Origin: Elymus sibiricus
Taxonomy: Eukaryota > Streptophyta > Magnoliopsida > Poales > Poaceae
Reading direction: 5' to 3'
DNA length: 64,000 bases
Assembly (NCBI GenBank): GCA_039707655.1
Contig: CM077666.1
Location: 241,582,166 to 241,646,165, forward strand
The notes under the pieces were generated by a model, which did not search any database, had not been told where the DNA came from, and saw only the letters and a list, made by a program, of their open reading frames with translations. Both the position numbers and the translations under genes were made by a program. Positions 28,421 through 39,554 of the stretch are shown here, piece by piece (positions within the stretch are counted from its first letter, which is position 1; every line of letters starts with the position of its first letter).

Positions 28421-30942
28421 ATGGACAGGCCGAGCACTTCTATCAACCCCCTCTTCGATGAGCTAGAAGAAGCACCGAACGACTACGTCACCAAGGCTCA
28501 CCTCTTTGGCGTCCAATGAGCATTACATCAAGGGAGCGAAGAATTGGGCGAACGCATCGAACAACTGGCTTCCGACTTTCGACAAACCCTTGATGACAAG
28601 CTACCATCTCAAATGGAAGAGTTCCGGACCATGATGCTCAACCGTGATTCTTCCACTTCGTCGTCATCAAGATCAAGACGGCGCCATTCGAGCCGACACT
28701 CTTCGGACACTTCTTCGGATGCAAGTCTTCCACGAGCACACTCTCATCGTCCTCAAGCTCATGACGACCGGCAAGCTTCAAGAAACTCATTCCATGGCAA
28801 TGGTTTGCAAGACCGACTTCGAGAGCGCGAACGACAACACCGACAAGCACAAGCCAACGGGAACCAAGATCAAGTTCCACAATGCCAACGTCACGTGCAC
28901 CAAGACGACGTCGCCCTACACCAAGAACGACATCGTCGTGAGGAGCAAGCGCTTGAAGCTCAACGTGCCCTACGCGAATCAACTTGCAACGTCGCCGAAC
29001 ACAACCACCGTGTGCGCGAATAAGAAGAAGCCGCACGAATTGAGGAGCGCCAAGAGATGCGGAACCGTGCACGAATCCCAAGGCCACCACGTCAAGTCAA
29101 TCAAGATGAACACGACGAGGATGAGCTAGAAGATCAACCTCCACGGCACGAGCGTCATCGCAACCGCCGCCAACGCAATGAGGAGCGATACGGCAAGCTC
29201 AAGTTCACCATGCCTAAATTCTCCGGTGGAAATGATCCCGAAGAATACCTTTCATGGGCGTTGAAGGTCGACAAGATATTTCGCCTTCACAACTACGATG
29301 AAGAAAAGAAGATCGCCATGGCATCTCTCGAGTTCCAAGACTATGTTCTCATTTGGTGGGAGCAAGTGATCGCAAGGCGTCAAGAGAAGGGCGAGCCACC
29401 CATCGCGACTTGGGATCAAATGAAGGATGTCATGCGAGCTCGTTTTATGCCCACACACTATAGCCGCGACCTCTTCAAGAAACTACAACTCCTCAAGCAA
29501 GGCACCAAGTCGGTTGAAGCATACTACCAAGAGATGGAAATTGCAATGATACGAGCCAACGTCAAGGAAAATGATGAACAAACAATGGCGCGTTTCTTGA
29601 ATGGCCTCAACCATCCCATCAAGAAGATAGCGGACTTCCAACCGTACTCCAACCTCCTCGAGCTAGTACACCAAGCAACCAAAGCGGAGCGACAAGTACA
29701 AGAAGACTACAAGTACTCCAAGTTCTCTTCCAAGGCCTACGGTTCATACACTCAAGCCTCAACGACTTCCACAACTCCTTCCACGACTCGAGCTACACCA
29801 AGTACCGGCGACAAGTCAAGCTCAAAGCAACAAATGACATCTTCGAGTCGTCTTCCTCCTACTACAAGCAACTCCAAGCCAAGAGCTTCGTCATCAACAA
29901 CTCCTATGGATGCCAACAAGACAAGTGACATTCAGTGCTTCACTTGCAAGGGCCGAGGCCACAAGTCCTTCGAGTGTCCAACTCGACGCACAATGATCAT
30001 GAACGACGACGGCACCTACGATTCTTTGAGTGAAGATGAAATGGCAGCCATCGAGCAAGTGGCCATGCACCGCCAAGTGAATGAAGAAGAAGATGATCAA
30101 GCGTTTTGCGACAATGATTCGAGCCCCGCTCTTGTTGTTTCCAAGGTCTTGACGCTTCAACAACATCAAGATGAAGACCAACGTTGCCACATCTTCCATA
30201 CCAAAGCGGGTATCCAAGGACGTTCCGTCAAGGTCATCATCGACGGCGGAAGTTGCCACAACTTGGCAAGTGAAGAATTATGCTCCAAGCTACAATTGGT
30301 CAAGAAGAAGCACTCTCGCCCCTACAAGGTCCAATGGCTTAGCGACTCTGGAACACTTCAAGTGGAGCACACCGTCCAAGTGTCCTTCAAGATTGGCGCC
30401 TACGAAGACAACTTAGAGTTTGATGTGGTTCCTATGTCCGTGTGCCATCTCCTACTTGGACGACCGTGGCAATTTGACCGAGGCGTCACCCACCATGGAC
30501 GGACAAATCAATATAGTTTCAAGATGAAGGGCAAGGAGTTCATACTTCGACCAATGACACCAAGTCAAGTCACCGCGGACAAGCAAGCATCTACCCATCG
30601 TGGAGAGAAAAGTGAGCGAGTGAGCCACCAAAAAGAGAGTGAGAGCCACAAGCCAAACATGAGTGACTCCACGATGCGTGACAAGAGACATCTAGTTCTT
30701 CTAGCCACCAAAAGAGACTTGAGGGATGTGAGTGAGAGCCCATCAAGTGTTCTTCACTTTGTACTTGTGTGCAAAGATAAAGTGGTGCGGACTAATACTT
30801 CACAACATCTTCCTTTGGTATTGTCTCATTTATTGCAGGAATTCGCGGACGTGTTTCCCAATGAGCTACCTCCCGGACTTCCTCCACTCCGCGGAATCAA
30901 ACACCGCGTCGACCTCATCCCCGGTGCACCACTACCGAACAA
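28421..30942 (+). pseudogene. Array unit 10 (28025-30942): most intact gag-protease unit besides the last
   Basis: After the common TGA (28517-28519) and a TAA at 29021-29023, one frame of 682 codons (29057-31105) is open from MRNRARIPRPP through the whole gag core, zinc knuckle, protease (IIDGGSCHNL) and RT N-terminus, ending in the next unit's leader. No frameshift is present. Private changes include VKENDEQ for VKEDDEQ and QQMTSS for QQTTSS. Shared marks with unit 12 (RNSFHGNG) suggest units 10 and 12 are one type, alternating with unit 11. Confidence 0.85.
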
Positions 30943-31338
30943 TCGTGCTAGCATCTCTCTAGTGTTGTGCAACAAGAGCATTTTCCGTGGATTCCACATT
31001 TTGAGCTCATTCCTTGGTTGCACGACCTCATTTATCTATCCGTGCATGTGTTTTCGTGTATTACACATTGCTATTGGTCTACTCGTTACACTTGCGAACT
31101 TGTGAATCTTTTTCAACATTATTGATATCTTACTTGCAATTGCAGAAATTTTGTGACACCTTCCTAACCAAACTCCTCCAAAACCTTTACTTGTGTAGGT
31201 GTGAGATTGACTCGATCCGGTATCAATTGCACTATTTCCATAATACCATATTGGGTGATCATTGATCCATCGTCAACATCGGATAAGGTACATTGGTCTA
31301 GTTCGTTTCTTTCTTCCACTAACACTTGTTTGAGAATC

Positions 31339-33859
31339 ATGGACAGGCCGAGCACTTCTATCAGCCCCCTCTTCGATGAGCAAGAAGAAGCACCGAACGA
31401 CTACGTCACCAAGGCTCACCTCTTTGGCGTCCAATGAGCATTACATCAAGGGAGCGAAGCATTGGGCAAACGCATCGAACAACTGGCCTCCGACTTTCGA
31501 CAAACCCTTGATGACAAGCTACCATCTCAAATGGAAGAGTTCCGGACCATGATGCTCAACCGTGATTCTTCCACTTCGTTGTCATCAAGATCAAGACGAC
31601 GCCATTCGAGCCGACACTCTTCGGACACTTCTTCGGATGCAAGTCTTCCACGAGCACACTCTCATCGTCCTCATGCACATGACGACCGGCAAGCTTCAAG
31701 AAACCCATTCCATGGCAATGGTTTGCAAGACCGACTTCGAGAGCGCGAACGACAACACCGACAAGCACAAGCCAACGGGAACCAAGATCAAGTTCCACAA
31801 CGCCAACGTCACGTGCACCAAGACGACGACGCCCTACACCAAGAACGACATCGTCGTGAGGAGCAAGCGCTTGAAGCTCAACGTGCCCTACGCGAATCAA
31901 CTCGCAACGTCGCCGAACGCAACCACCGTGTGCGCGAACAAGAAGAAGCCGCACGACTTGAGGAGCGCCAAGAGATGTGGAACCATGCACGAATCCCAAG
32001 GCCACCACGTCAAGTCAATCAAGATGAACACGACGAGGATGAGATAGAGGATCAACCTCCACGGCACGAGCGTCATCGCAACCGCCGCCAACGCAATGAG
32101 GAGCGATACGGCAAGCTCAAGTTCACCATGCCTAAATTCTCCGGTGGAAATGATCCCGAAGAATACCTTTCATGGGCGTTGAAGGTCGACAAGATATTTC
32201 GCCTTCACAACTACGATGAAGAAAAGAAGATCGCCATGGCATCTCTCGAGTTCCAAGACTATGTTCTCATTTGGTGGGAGCAAGTGATCGCAAGGCATCA
32301 AGAGAAGGGCGAGCCACCCATCGCGACTTGGGATCAAATGAAGGATGTCATGCGAGCTCGTTTTATGCCCACACACTATAGCCGCGACCTCTTCAAGAAA
32401 CTACAACTCCTCAAGCAAGGCACCAAGTCGGTTGAAGCATACTACCAAGAGATGGAAATTGCAATGATACGAGCCAACGTCAAGGAAGATGATGAACAAA
32501 CAATGGCGCGTTTCTTGAATGGCCTCAACCATCCCATCAAGAAGATAGCGGACTTCCAACCGTACTCCAACCTCCTCGAGCTAGTACACCAAGCAACCAA
32601 AGCGGAGCGACAAGTACAAGAAGACTACAAGTACTCCAAGTTCTCTTCAAGGCCTACGGTTCATACACTCAAGCCTCAACGACTTCCACAACTCCTTCCA
32701 CGACTCGAGCTACACCAAGTACCGGCGACAAGTCAAGCTCAAAGCAACAAACGACATCTTCGAGTCGTCTTCCTCCTACTACAGGCAACTCCAAGCCAAG
32801 AGCTTCGTCATCAACAACTCCTATGGATGCCAACAAGACAAGTGACATCCAGTGCTTCACTTGCAAGGGCCGAGGCCACAAGTCCTTCGAGTGTCCAACT
32901 CGAGGCACAATGATCATGAACGACGACGGCACCTACGATTCTATGAGTGAAGATGAAATGGCAGCCATCGAGCAAGTGGCCATGCACCGCCAAGTGAATG
33001 AAGAAGAAGATGATCAAGCATTTTGCGACAATGATTCGAGCCCCGCTCTTGTTGTTTCCAAGGTCTTGACGTTTCAACAACATCAAGATGAAGACCAACG
33101 TTGCCACATCTTCCATACCAAAGCGGGTATCCAAGGACGTTCCGTCAAGGTCATCATCGACGGCGGAAGTTGCCACAACTTGGCAAGTGAAGAATTATGC
33201 TCCAAGCTACAATTGGTCAAGAAGAAGCACTCTCGCCCCTACAAGGTCCAATGGCTTAGCGACTCCGGAACACTTCAAGTGGAGCACACTGTCCAAGTGT
33301 CCTTCAAGATTGGCGCCTACGAAGACAACTTAGAGTTTGATGTGGTTTCTATGTCCGTGTGCCATCTCCTACTTGGACGACCGTGGCAATTTGACCGAGG
33401 CGTCACCCACCATGGACGGACAAATCAATATAGTTTCAAGATGAAGGGCAAGGAGTTCATACTTCGACCAATGACACCAAGTCAAGTCACCGCGGACAAG
33501 CAAGCATCTACTCATCGTGGAGAGAAAAGTGAGCGAGTGAGCCACCAAAAAGAGAGTGAGAGCCACAAGCCAAACATGAGTGACTCCACGATGCATGACA
33601 AGAGACATCTAGTTCTTCTAGCCACCAAAAGAGACTTGAGGGATGTGAGTGAGAGCTCATCAAGTGTTCTTCACTTTGTACTTGTGTGCAAAGATGAAGT
33701 GGTGCGGACTAATACTTCACAACATCTTCCTTTGGTATTGTCTCATTTATTGCAGGAATTCGCGGACGTGTTTCCCAATGAGCTACCTCCCGGACTTCCT
33801 CCACTCCGCGGAATCAAACACCGCGTCGACCTCATCCCCGGTGCACCACTACCGAACAA
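31339..33859 (+). pseudogene. Array unit 11 (30943-33859): gag-protease with one frameshift
   Basis: After the common TGA, a 483-codon frame (31462-32913) covers the Ser/Arg-rich part, the Gln/Arg-rich part without the TAA, and the gag core. A 1-bp deletion near 32648 (ctcttcaagg for ctcttccaagg) then diverts it. The protease frame is open from 32823 (MDANKTSDIQCFTCKGRG) to 34022 in the next leader. MWNHARIP and DEIEDQ link it to units 8 and 9. MHDKRH for MRDKRH is private. Confidence 0.85.
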
Positions 33860-34255
33860 TCGTGTTAGCTTCTCTCTAGTGTTGTGCAACAAGAGCATTT
33901 TCCGTGGATTCCACATTTTGAGCTCATTCCTTGGTTGCACGACCCCATTTATCTATCCGTGCGTGTGTTTCCGTGTATTACATATTGCTATTGGTCTACT
34001 CGTTACACTTGCGAACTTGTGAATCTTTTTCAACATTATTGATATCTTACTTGCAATTGCAGAAATTTTGTGACACCTTCCTAACCAAACTCCTCCAAAA
34101 GCTTTACTTGTGTAGGTGTGAGATTGACTCGATCCGGTACCAATTGCACTATTTCCATAATACCATATTGGGTGATCATTGATCCATCGTCAACATCGGA
34201 TAAGGTACATTGGTCTAGTTCGTTTCTTTCTTCCACTAACACTTGTTTGAGAATC
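33860..34255 (+). other. Leader segment at the head of each unit (shown for unit 12)
   Basis: About 396 bp precede the gag ATG in every unit. The same segment, more diverged, lies in the leader of the non-autonomous element (about 49640-50036) and in element 3 (about 61330-61515), both downstream of a long stretch absent from the units. So each unit carries only the 3' part of a leader that is about 1.7 kb in the relative. A pyrimidine-rich stretch ending ttgcaattgcag resembles a 3' splice site, which I cannot confirm. Confidence 0.7.
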
Positions 34256-36777
34256 ATGGACAGGCCGAGCACTTCTATCAACCCCCTCTTCGATGAGCTA
34301 GAAGAAGCACCGAACGATTACGTCACCAAGGCTCACCTCTTTGGCGTCCAATGAGCATTACATCAAGGGAGCGAAGCATTGGGCGAACGCATCGAACAAC
34401 TGGCTTCCGACTTTCGACAAACCCTTGATGACAAGCTACCATCTCAAATGGAAGAGTTCCGGACCATGATGCTCAACCGTGATTCTTCCACTTCGTCGTC
34501 ATCAAGATCAAGACGGCGCCATTCGAGCCGACACTCTTCGGACACTTCTTCGGATGCAAGTCTTCCACGAGCACACTCTCATCGTCCTCAAGCTCATGAC
34601 GACCGGCAAGCTTCAAGAAACTCATTCCATGGCAATGGTTTGCAAGACCGACTTCGAGAGCGCGAACGACAACACCGACAAGCACAAGCCAACGGGAACC
34701 AAGATCAAGTTCCACAACGCCAACGTCACGTGCACCAAGACGACGTCGCCCTACACCAAGAACGACATCGTCGTGAGGAGCAAGCGCTTGAAGCTCAATG
34801 TGCCCTACGCGAATTAACTTGCAACGTCGCCGAACGCAACCACCGTGTGCGCGAATAAGAAGAAGCCGCACGACTTGAGGAGCGCCAAGAGATGCGGAAC
34901 CGTGCACGAATCCCAAGGCCACCACGTCAAGTCAATCAAGATGAACACGACGAGGATGAGCTAGAAGATCAACCTCCACGGCACGAGCGTCATCGCAACC
35001 GCCGCCAACGCAATGAGGAGCGATACGGCAAGCTCAAGTTCACCATGCCTAAATTCTCCGGTGGAAATGATCCCGAAGAATACCTTTCATGGGCGTTGAA
35101 GGTCGACAAGATATTTCGCCTTCACAACTACGATGAAGAAAAGAAGATCGCCATGGCATCTCTCGAGTTCCAAGACTATGTTCTCATTTGGTGGGAGCAA
35201 GTGATCGCAAGGCGTCAAGAGAAGGGCGAGCCACCCATCGCGACTTGGGATCAAATGAAGGATGTCATGCGAGCTCGTTTTATGCCCACACACTATAGCC
35301 GCGACCTCTTCAAGAAACTACAACTCCTCAAGCAAGGCACCAAGTCGGTTGAAGCATACTACCAAGAGATGGAAATTGCAATGATACGAGCCAACGTCAA
35401 GGAAGATGATGAACAAACAATGGCGCGTTTCTTGAATGGCCTCAACCATCCCATCAAGAAGATAGCGGACTTCCAACCGTACTCCAACCTCCTCGAGCTA
35501 GTACACCAAGCAACCAAAGCGGAGCGACAAGTACAAGAAGACTACAAGTACTCCAAGTTCTCTTCCAAGGCCTACGGTTCATACACTCAAGCCTCAACGA
35601 CTTCCACAACTCCTTCCACGACTCGAGCTACACCAAGTACCGGCGACAAGTCAAGCTCAAAGCAACAAACGACATCTTCGAGTCGTCTTCCTCCTACTAC
35701 AAGCAACTCCAAGCCAAGAGCTTCGTCATCAACAACTCCTATGGATGCCAACAAGACAAGTGACATCCAGTGCTTCACTTGCAAGGGCCGAGGCCACAAG
35801 TCCTTCGAGTGTCCAACTCGACGCACAATGATCATGAACGACGACGACACCTACGATTCTATGAGTGAAGATGAAATGGCAGCCATCGAGCAAGTGGCCA
35901 TGCACCGCCAAGTGAATGAAGAAGAAGATGATCAAGCGTTTTGCGACAATGATTCGAGCCCCGCTCTTGTTGTTTCCAAGGTCTTGACGTTTCAACAACA
36001 TCAAGATGAAGACCAACGTTCCCACATCTTCCATACCAAAGCGGGTATCCAAGGACGTTCCGTCAAGGTCATCATCGACGGCGGAAGTTGCCACAACTTG
36101 GCAAGTGAAGAATTATGCTCCAAGCTACAATTGGTCAAGAAGAAGCACTCTCGCCCCTACAAGGTCCAATGGTTTAGCGACTCCGGAACACTTCAAGTGG
36201 AGCACACCGTCCAAGTGTCCTTGAAGATTGGCGCCTACGAAGACAACTTAGAGTTTGATGTGGTTCCTATGTCCGTGTGCCATCTCCTACTTGGACGACC
36301 GTGGCAATTTGACCGAGGCGTCACCCACCATGGACGGACAAATCAATATAGTTTCAAGATGAAGGGCAAGGAGTTCATACTTCGACCAATGACACCAAGT
36401 CAAGTCACCGCGGACAAGCAAGCATCTACCCATCGTGGAGAGAAAAGTGAGCGAGTGAGCCACCAAAAAGAGAGTGAGAGCCACAAGCCAAACATGAGTG
36501 ACTCCACGATGCGTGACAAGAGACATCTAGTTCTTCTAGCCACCAAAAGAGACTTGAGGGATGTGAGTGAGAGCCCATCAAGTGTTCTTCACTTTGTACT
36601 TGTGTGCAAAGATGAAGTGGTGCGGACTAATACTTCACAACATCTTCCTTTGGTATTGTCTCATTTATTGCAGGAATTCGCGGACGTGTTTCCCAATGAG
36701 CTATCTCCCGGACCTCCTCCACTCCGCGGAATCAAACACCGCGTCGACCTCATCCCCGGTGCACCACTACCGAACAA
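34256..36777 (+). pseudogene. Array unit 12 (33860-36777): terminal gag-protease, continuous with RT
   Basis: This is the only copy in its native context. After the common TGA (34352-34354) and the TAA at 34856-34858, the frame is open from 34892 through gag core, zinc knuckle, protease and RT to 37351, 819 codons. At 36777 the sequence continues PNKAPYRVNPEE instead of jumping back to the leader, which shows what the junction replaced in all the other units. NDDDTYDSMSED and SPGPPPLRG are private changes. Confidence 0.9.
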
Positions 36778-38030
36778 GGCACCATACCGCGTCAACCCCG
36801 AAGAAACCAAAGAGATACAAAGGCAAGTGCAACATCTCATGGAGAATGGGTATGTACGCGAAAGCTTGAGTCCTTATGTCGTTCCGGTCATTCTTGTGCC
36901 TAAGAAAGATGGTTCCTATCGCATGTGTTCCGATTGCTGTCCTATAAATGCTATCACCGTTAGATATCGCCATCCCATTCCACGCCTAGATGACATGCTT
37001 GATGAACTTAGTGGAGCCATAATTTTCTCTAAAATTGACCTTAAAAGTGGCTATTATCAAATTCGCATGCAAGAAGGTGATGAATGGAAAACAGCTTTCA
37101 AAACTAAATTTGGCTTGTATGAATGGTTAGTCATGCCTATGGGTTTATCTCAAGCTCCTAGCACTTTTATGCGTGTGATGCATTATGTTCTTCGCAAGTT
37201 GATTGGCATTTGTGTTGTGGTTTACTTTGATGACATCCTTGTGTTTAGTGAAACTCTCGAAGATCATGTTAAACACCTTAGAGAAGTATTGCAAATTCTT
37301 AGAGACGAGCGACTTTATGCTAACATGGAAAAAATGCACTTTTGGTGTTGATAAGCTTGTCTTCTTGGGCTTTGTTGTCTCATCTAAGGGTGTTCATGCT
37401 GATGAAACTAAAATTGATGCTATTAAGAATTGGCCACAACCAACTAATTTGCTTCAAGTGCGTAGTTTCCTTGGCCTAGCAGGATTTTATCGTCGCTTTG
37501 TGAAGGATTTTAGCACCATTGCATCCCCATTGCACGCATTGAGTAAGAAGAATGCACCATTTGTTTGGGGTTCATCTCAAGATGCCGCATTTCATGAGCT
37601 TAAAACCTTGCTTACACATGCTCCATTACTTGCATTACCAAACTTTGATAAAACTTTTGAAGTGCATTGTGACGCTAGTGGTAATGGTATTGGTGGTGTG
37701 TTAATGCAAGAGAAACGTCCCATTGCATATTTTAGTGAGAAGCTCTCCGACGCGCAACTTAACTACCCAATCTATGACAAAGATTTATATGCTTTAGTGA
37801 GAGTCTTGCATGTGTGGGAACATTATCTCCGTCCACGTGAATTTGTCATCCATACGGATCATGAAACGCTTAAGTACCTTAAGGGTCAAACTAAATTGAA
37901 CAAGCGTCATGCTAAATGGAGTGAGTTCATTGAGTCATTTCCTTATGTTATCAAGTATATCAAAGGTAAGGAAAATGTTGTGGCGGACGCTCTTTCCCAC
38001 AAGTGCATGTTGGTTACCAAACTTGAGTTG
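36778..38030 (+). pseudogene. Reverse transcriptase and RNase H of element 1 (pol)
   Basis: RT follows unit 12 without a break. FSKIDLKSGYYQIRM, the box PMGLSQAPSTFMRVM and the catalytic YFDD (37223-37234) are all present. The frame breaks at a run of six A (37329-37334), where one extra base precedes [15 protein letters not shown], which continues in the next frame. RNase H follows: [10 protein letters not shown] with the first Asp (codon about 37671), YDKDLYALV and [10 protein letters not shown]. Ty3/gypsy RNase H usually has Glu in the second motif (KEL), and here it is Asp (37782-37784). Without the one-base shift this would be a normal RT-RNase H segment. Confidence 0.9.
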
Positions 38031-39168
38031 AATGTTATTGGCTTTGAGCACATTAAAGACTTGTATGAGCATGATTCGTCATTTGCAACTCCTTATGCCA
38101 AATGTTTACCTCATAAAACTTGGGAGCAATATTACATGAAAGATGGTTATCTTATGCGAGCTAACAAACTTTGTATTCCCGAGTCTTCTCTTCGTTTGCT
38201 ACTTTTGCAAGAAGCTCATGGTGGAGGACTCATGGGACATTTTGGACGTGACAAGACATTCGCTACACTCTCCAAGAACTACTTTTGGCCAAAGATGTTT
38301 CGAGACGTCACACGCTACACCAACCGGTGCTCTACATGCCGCAAAGCTAAGTCCAAAGCTCAATCTCATAGTTTATATATGCCACTTCCAATTCCATATC
38401 ACCCATGGGAAGATATTAGTATGGATTTCGTGCTTGGTTTGCCTCGAACTCAAAACGGCAAAGATTCAGTATTTGTTGTTGTGGACCGTTTCTCTAAGAT
38501 GGCGCATTTCATTCCTTGCAACAAGATAGACGACACTTCACATGTCGCACATCTCTTTTGTAGGGAAATCTTGCATTTGCATGGAGTGCCCAAGACGATT
38601 GTATCGGACCGCGACGTCAAGTTCCTAAGCTACTTTTGGAAGACACTATGCGCCAAGCTCGGAATCAAGCTCCTCTTCTCTTCGGCGTATCACCCACAAA
38701 CCGACGGCCAAACGGAGGTCACGAACGATCAAGAAGAACATACGGGAGTGGGAAGAATGCTTGCCCATCGCCGAGTTCACCTACAACCGAGCAAGACACT
38801 CTACTACCGGCAAGTCCCCCTTCGAGGTCGTCTACGGTTTCAACCCTTTGTCACCATTGGACATCTTATCGCTACCGCTACAAGAAAGAACCGACATGGA
38901 CGTGAGTGCACGCGCAAGTTTCATCAAGAAGATGCATGAAGATACAAGGCACACGATCGACCGCCAAGTACAACGCCTCGCGACCAAGGTCAACATCAAC
39001 AAGCACCCCATGGTGTTCAACCCCGGAGATCTTGTATGGCTACACCTTCGCAAAGACCGCTTCCCCAACGAGCGCAAGTCCAAACTACTACCCCGCGCCG
39101 ACGGACCCTTCAAGGTGCTAGCACGCTACAACAACAATGCCTACAAGATCGACATCCCTCGCGACTAG
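38031..39168 (+). pseudogene. Integrase of element 1, with internal deletion
   Basis: The N-terminal zinc finger is readable (His in EAHGGG and GHFGRD, then CSTC at 38329-38340). The core has Asp in SMDFVLGLP (38423), Asp in VSDRDVKF (38607 region) and Glu in TDGQTEVTN (38715-38717). Just after VTN, near 38727, about 30 bp seem to be missing compared with the family, and the frame shifts. The C-terminal half continues in another frame from [20 protein letters not shown] (38761) through a GPY/F-type module (ADGPFKVLARYNNNAYKIDI) to a TAG at 39166-39168. The deletion length is inferred from family knowledge. Confidence 0.85.
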
Positions 39169-39268
39169 TACAACGTGAGCGACACATTCAACGTCAAGGA
39201 CCTATCTCCCTTCCATGGTGATGCGGATTCCGATCCGAGGACGGATCTTTCCCAAGGGGGGGGGGGAG
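39169..39268 (+). other. Pol C-terminal tail and polypurine tract of element 1
   Basis: After the TAG the integrase frame still reads YNVSDTFNVKDLSPFHGDAD and SDPRTDLSQGGG, so the TAG is probably a recent nonsense change. The tract cccaagg with ten G (39256-39265) followed by aga is the polypurine primer for plus-strand synthesis, ending at the LTR start (39269). The non-autonomous element has the same tail (HGDAVSDPRTDLSQGGGDDAE, about 53757-53819) read straight into its LTR. Confidence 0.75.
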
Positions 39269-39554
39269 ATGATGCGGAGCATCCTACGGTCATCCCCATG
39301 GATCCACCTACGTCTCCCCAAGCACAAGAGGACCAATGACTCGAGCACGTGCGAGAGCTCTCGAAAACGAGGTGACATCACTCCTTACAGAACTTCCATA
39401 TGACGCGTGCGAGACATGGATGCTACCTCATTCCGAAACGCTATGTGTGCTTAGGTACCAAGAGGACCCCCTCGGAGAAGCCCGGACAAATGGACAAGTC
39501 GGCAAGTTCATGGATGAGACGAACCAGCGAAGAAGGTCACCGGAGGTCTACAAG

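Larger units (their letters stand above)
1..36777 (+). repeat. Macrosatellite: ~2.917-kb tandem array of leader-gag-protease-RT N-terminus, 12.6 copies
   Basis: Unit starts, set at the t of tcgtgctagc, are 1770, 4688, 7604, 10521, 13437, 16354, 19270, 22187, 25106, 28025, 30943 and 33860. The last unit ends at 36777. Lengths are 2916-2919 bp. At every internal boundary the RT N-terminal sequence ending ccgaacaa is joined to leader sequence starting tcgtgctagc. In the last copy the same ccgaacaa continues into normal RT coding sequence (ggcaccatac). Units are nearly identical, with shared stops and single-base deletions that define types. Near-identical 5,833-bp dimers begin at 3822, 9655 and 15488. 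Such arrays could be real (unequal crossing-over) or inflated by assembly; the segregating variants argue for a real array. Confidence 0.95.

Noticed and set aside
79..36526. Recurring minus-strand ORFs of 65-162 codons in every array unit (for example at 79-285, 721-1086, 1279-1518)
   Set aside because: They lie opposite gag, protease or leader, repeat only because the unit repeats, and have no recognisable domain.
37325..37340. Programmed frameshift at the A run in RT
   Set aside because: The shift lies inside the RT domain, where no programmed site is known; a one-base insertion or sequencing error is simpler.
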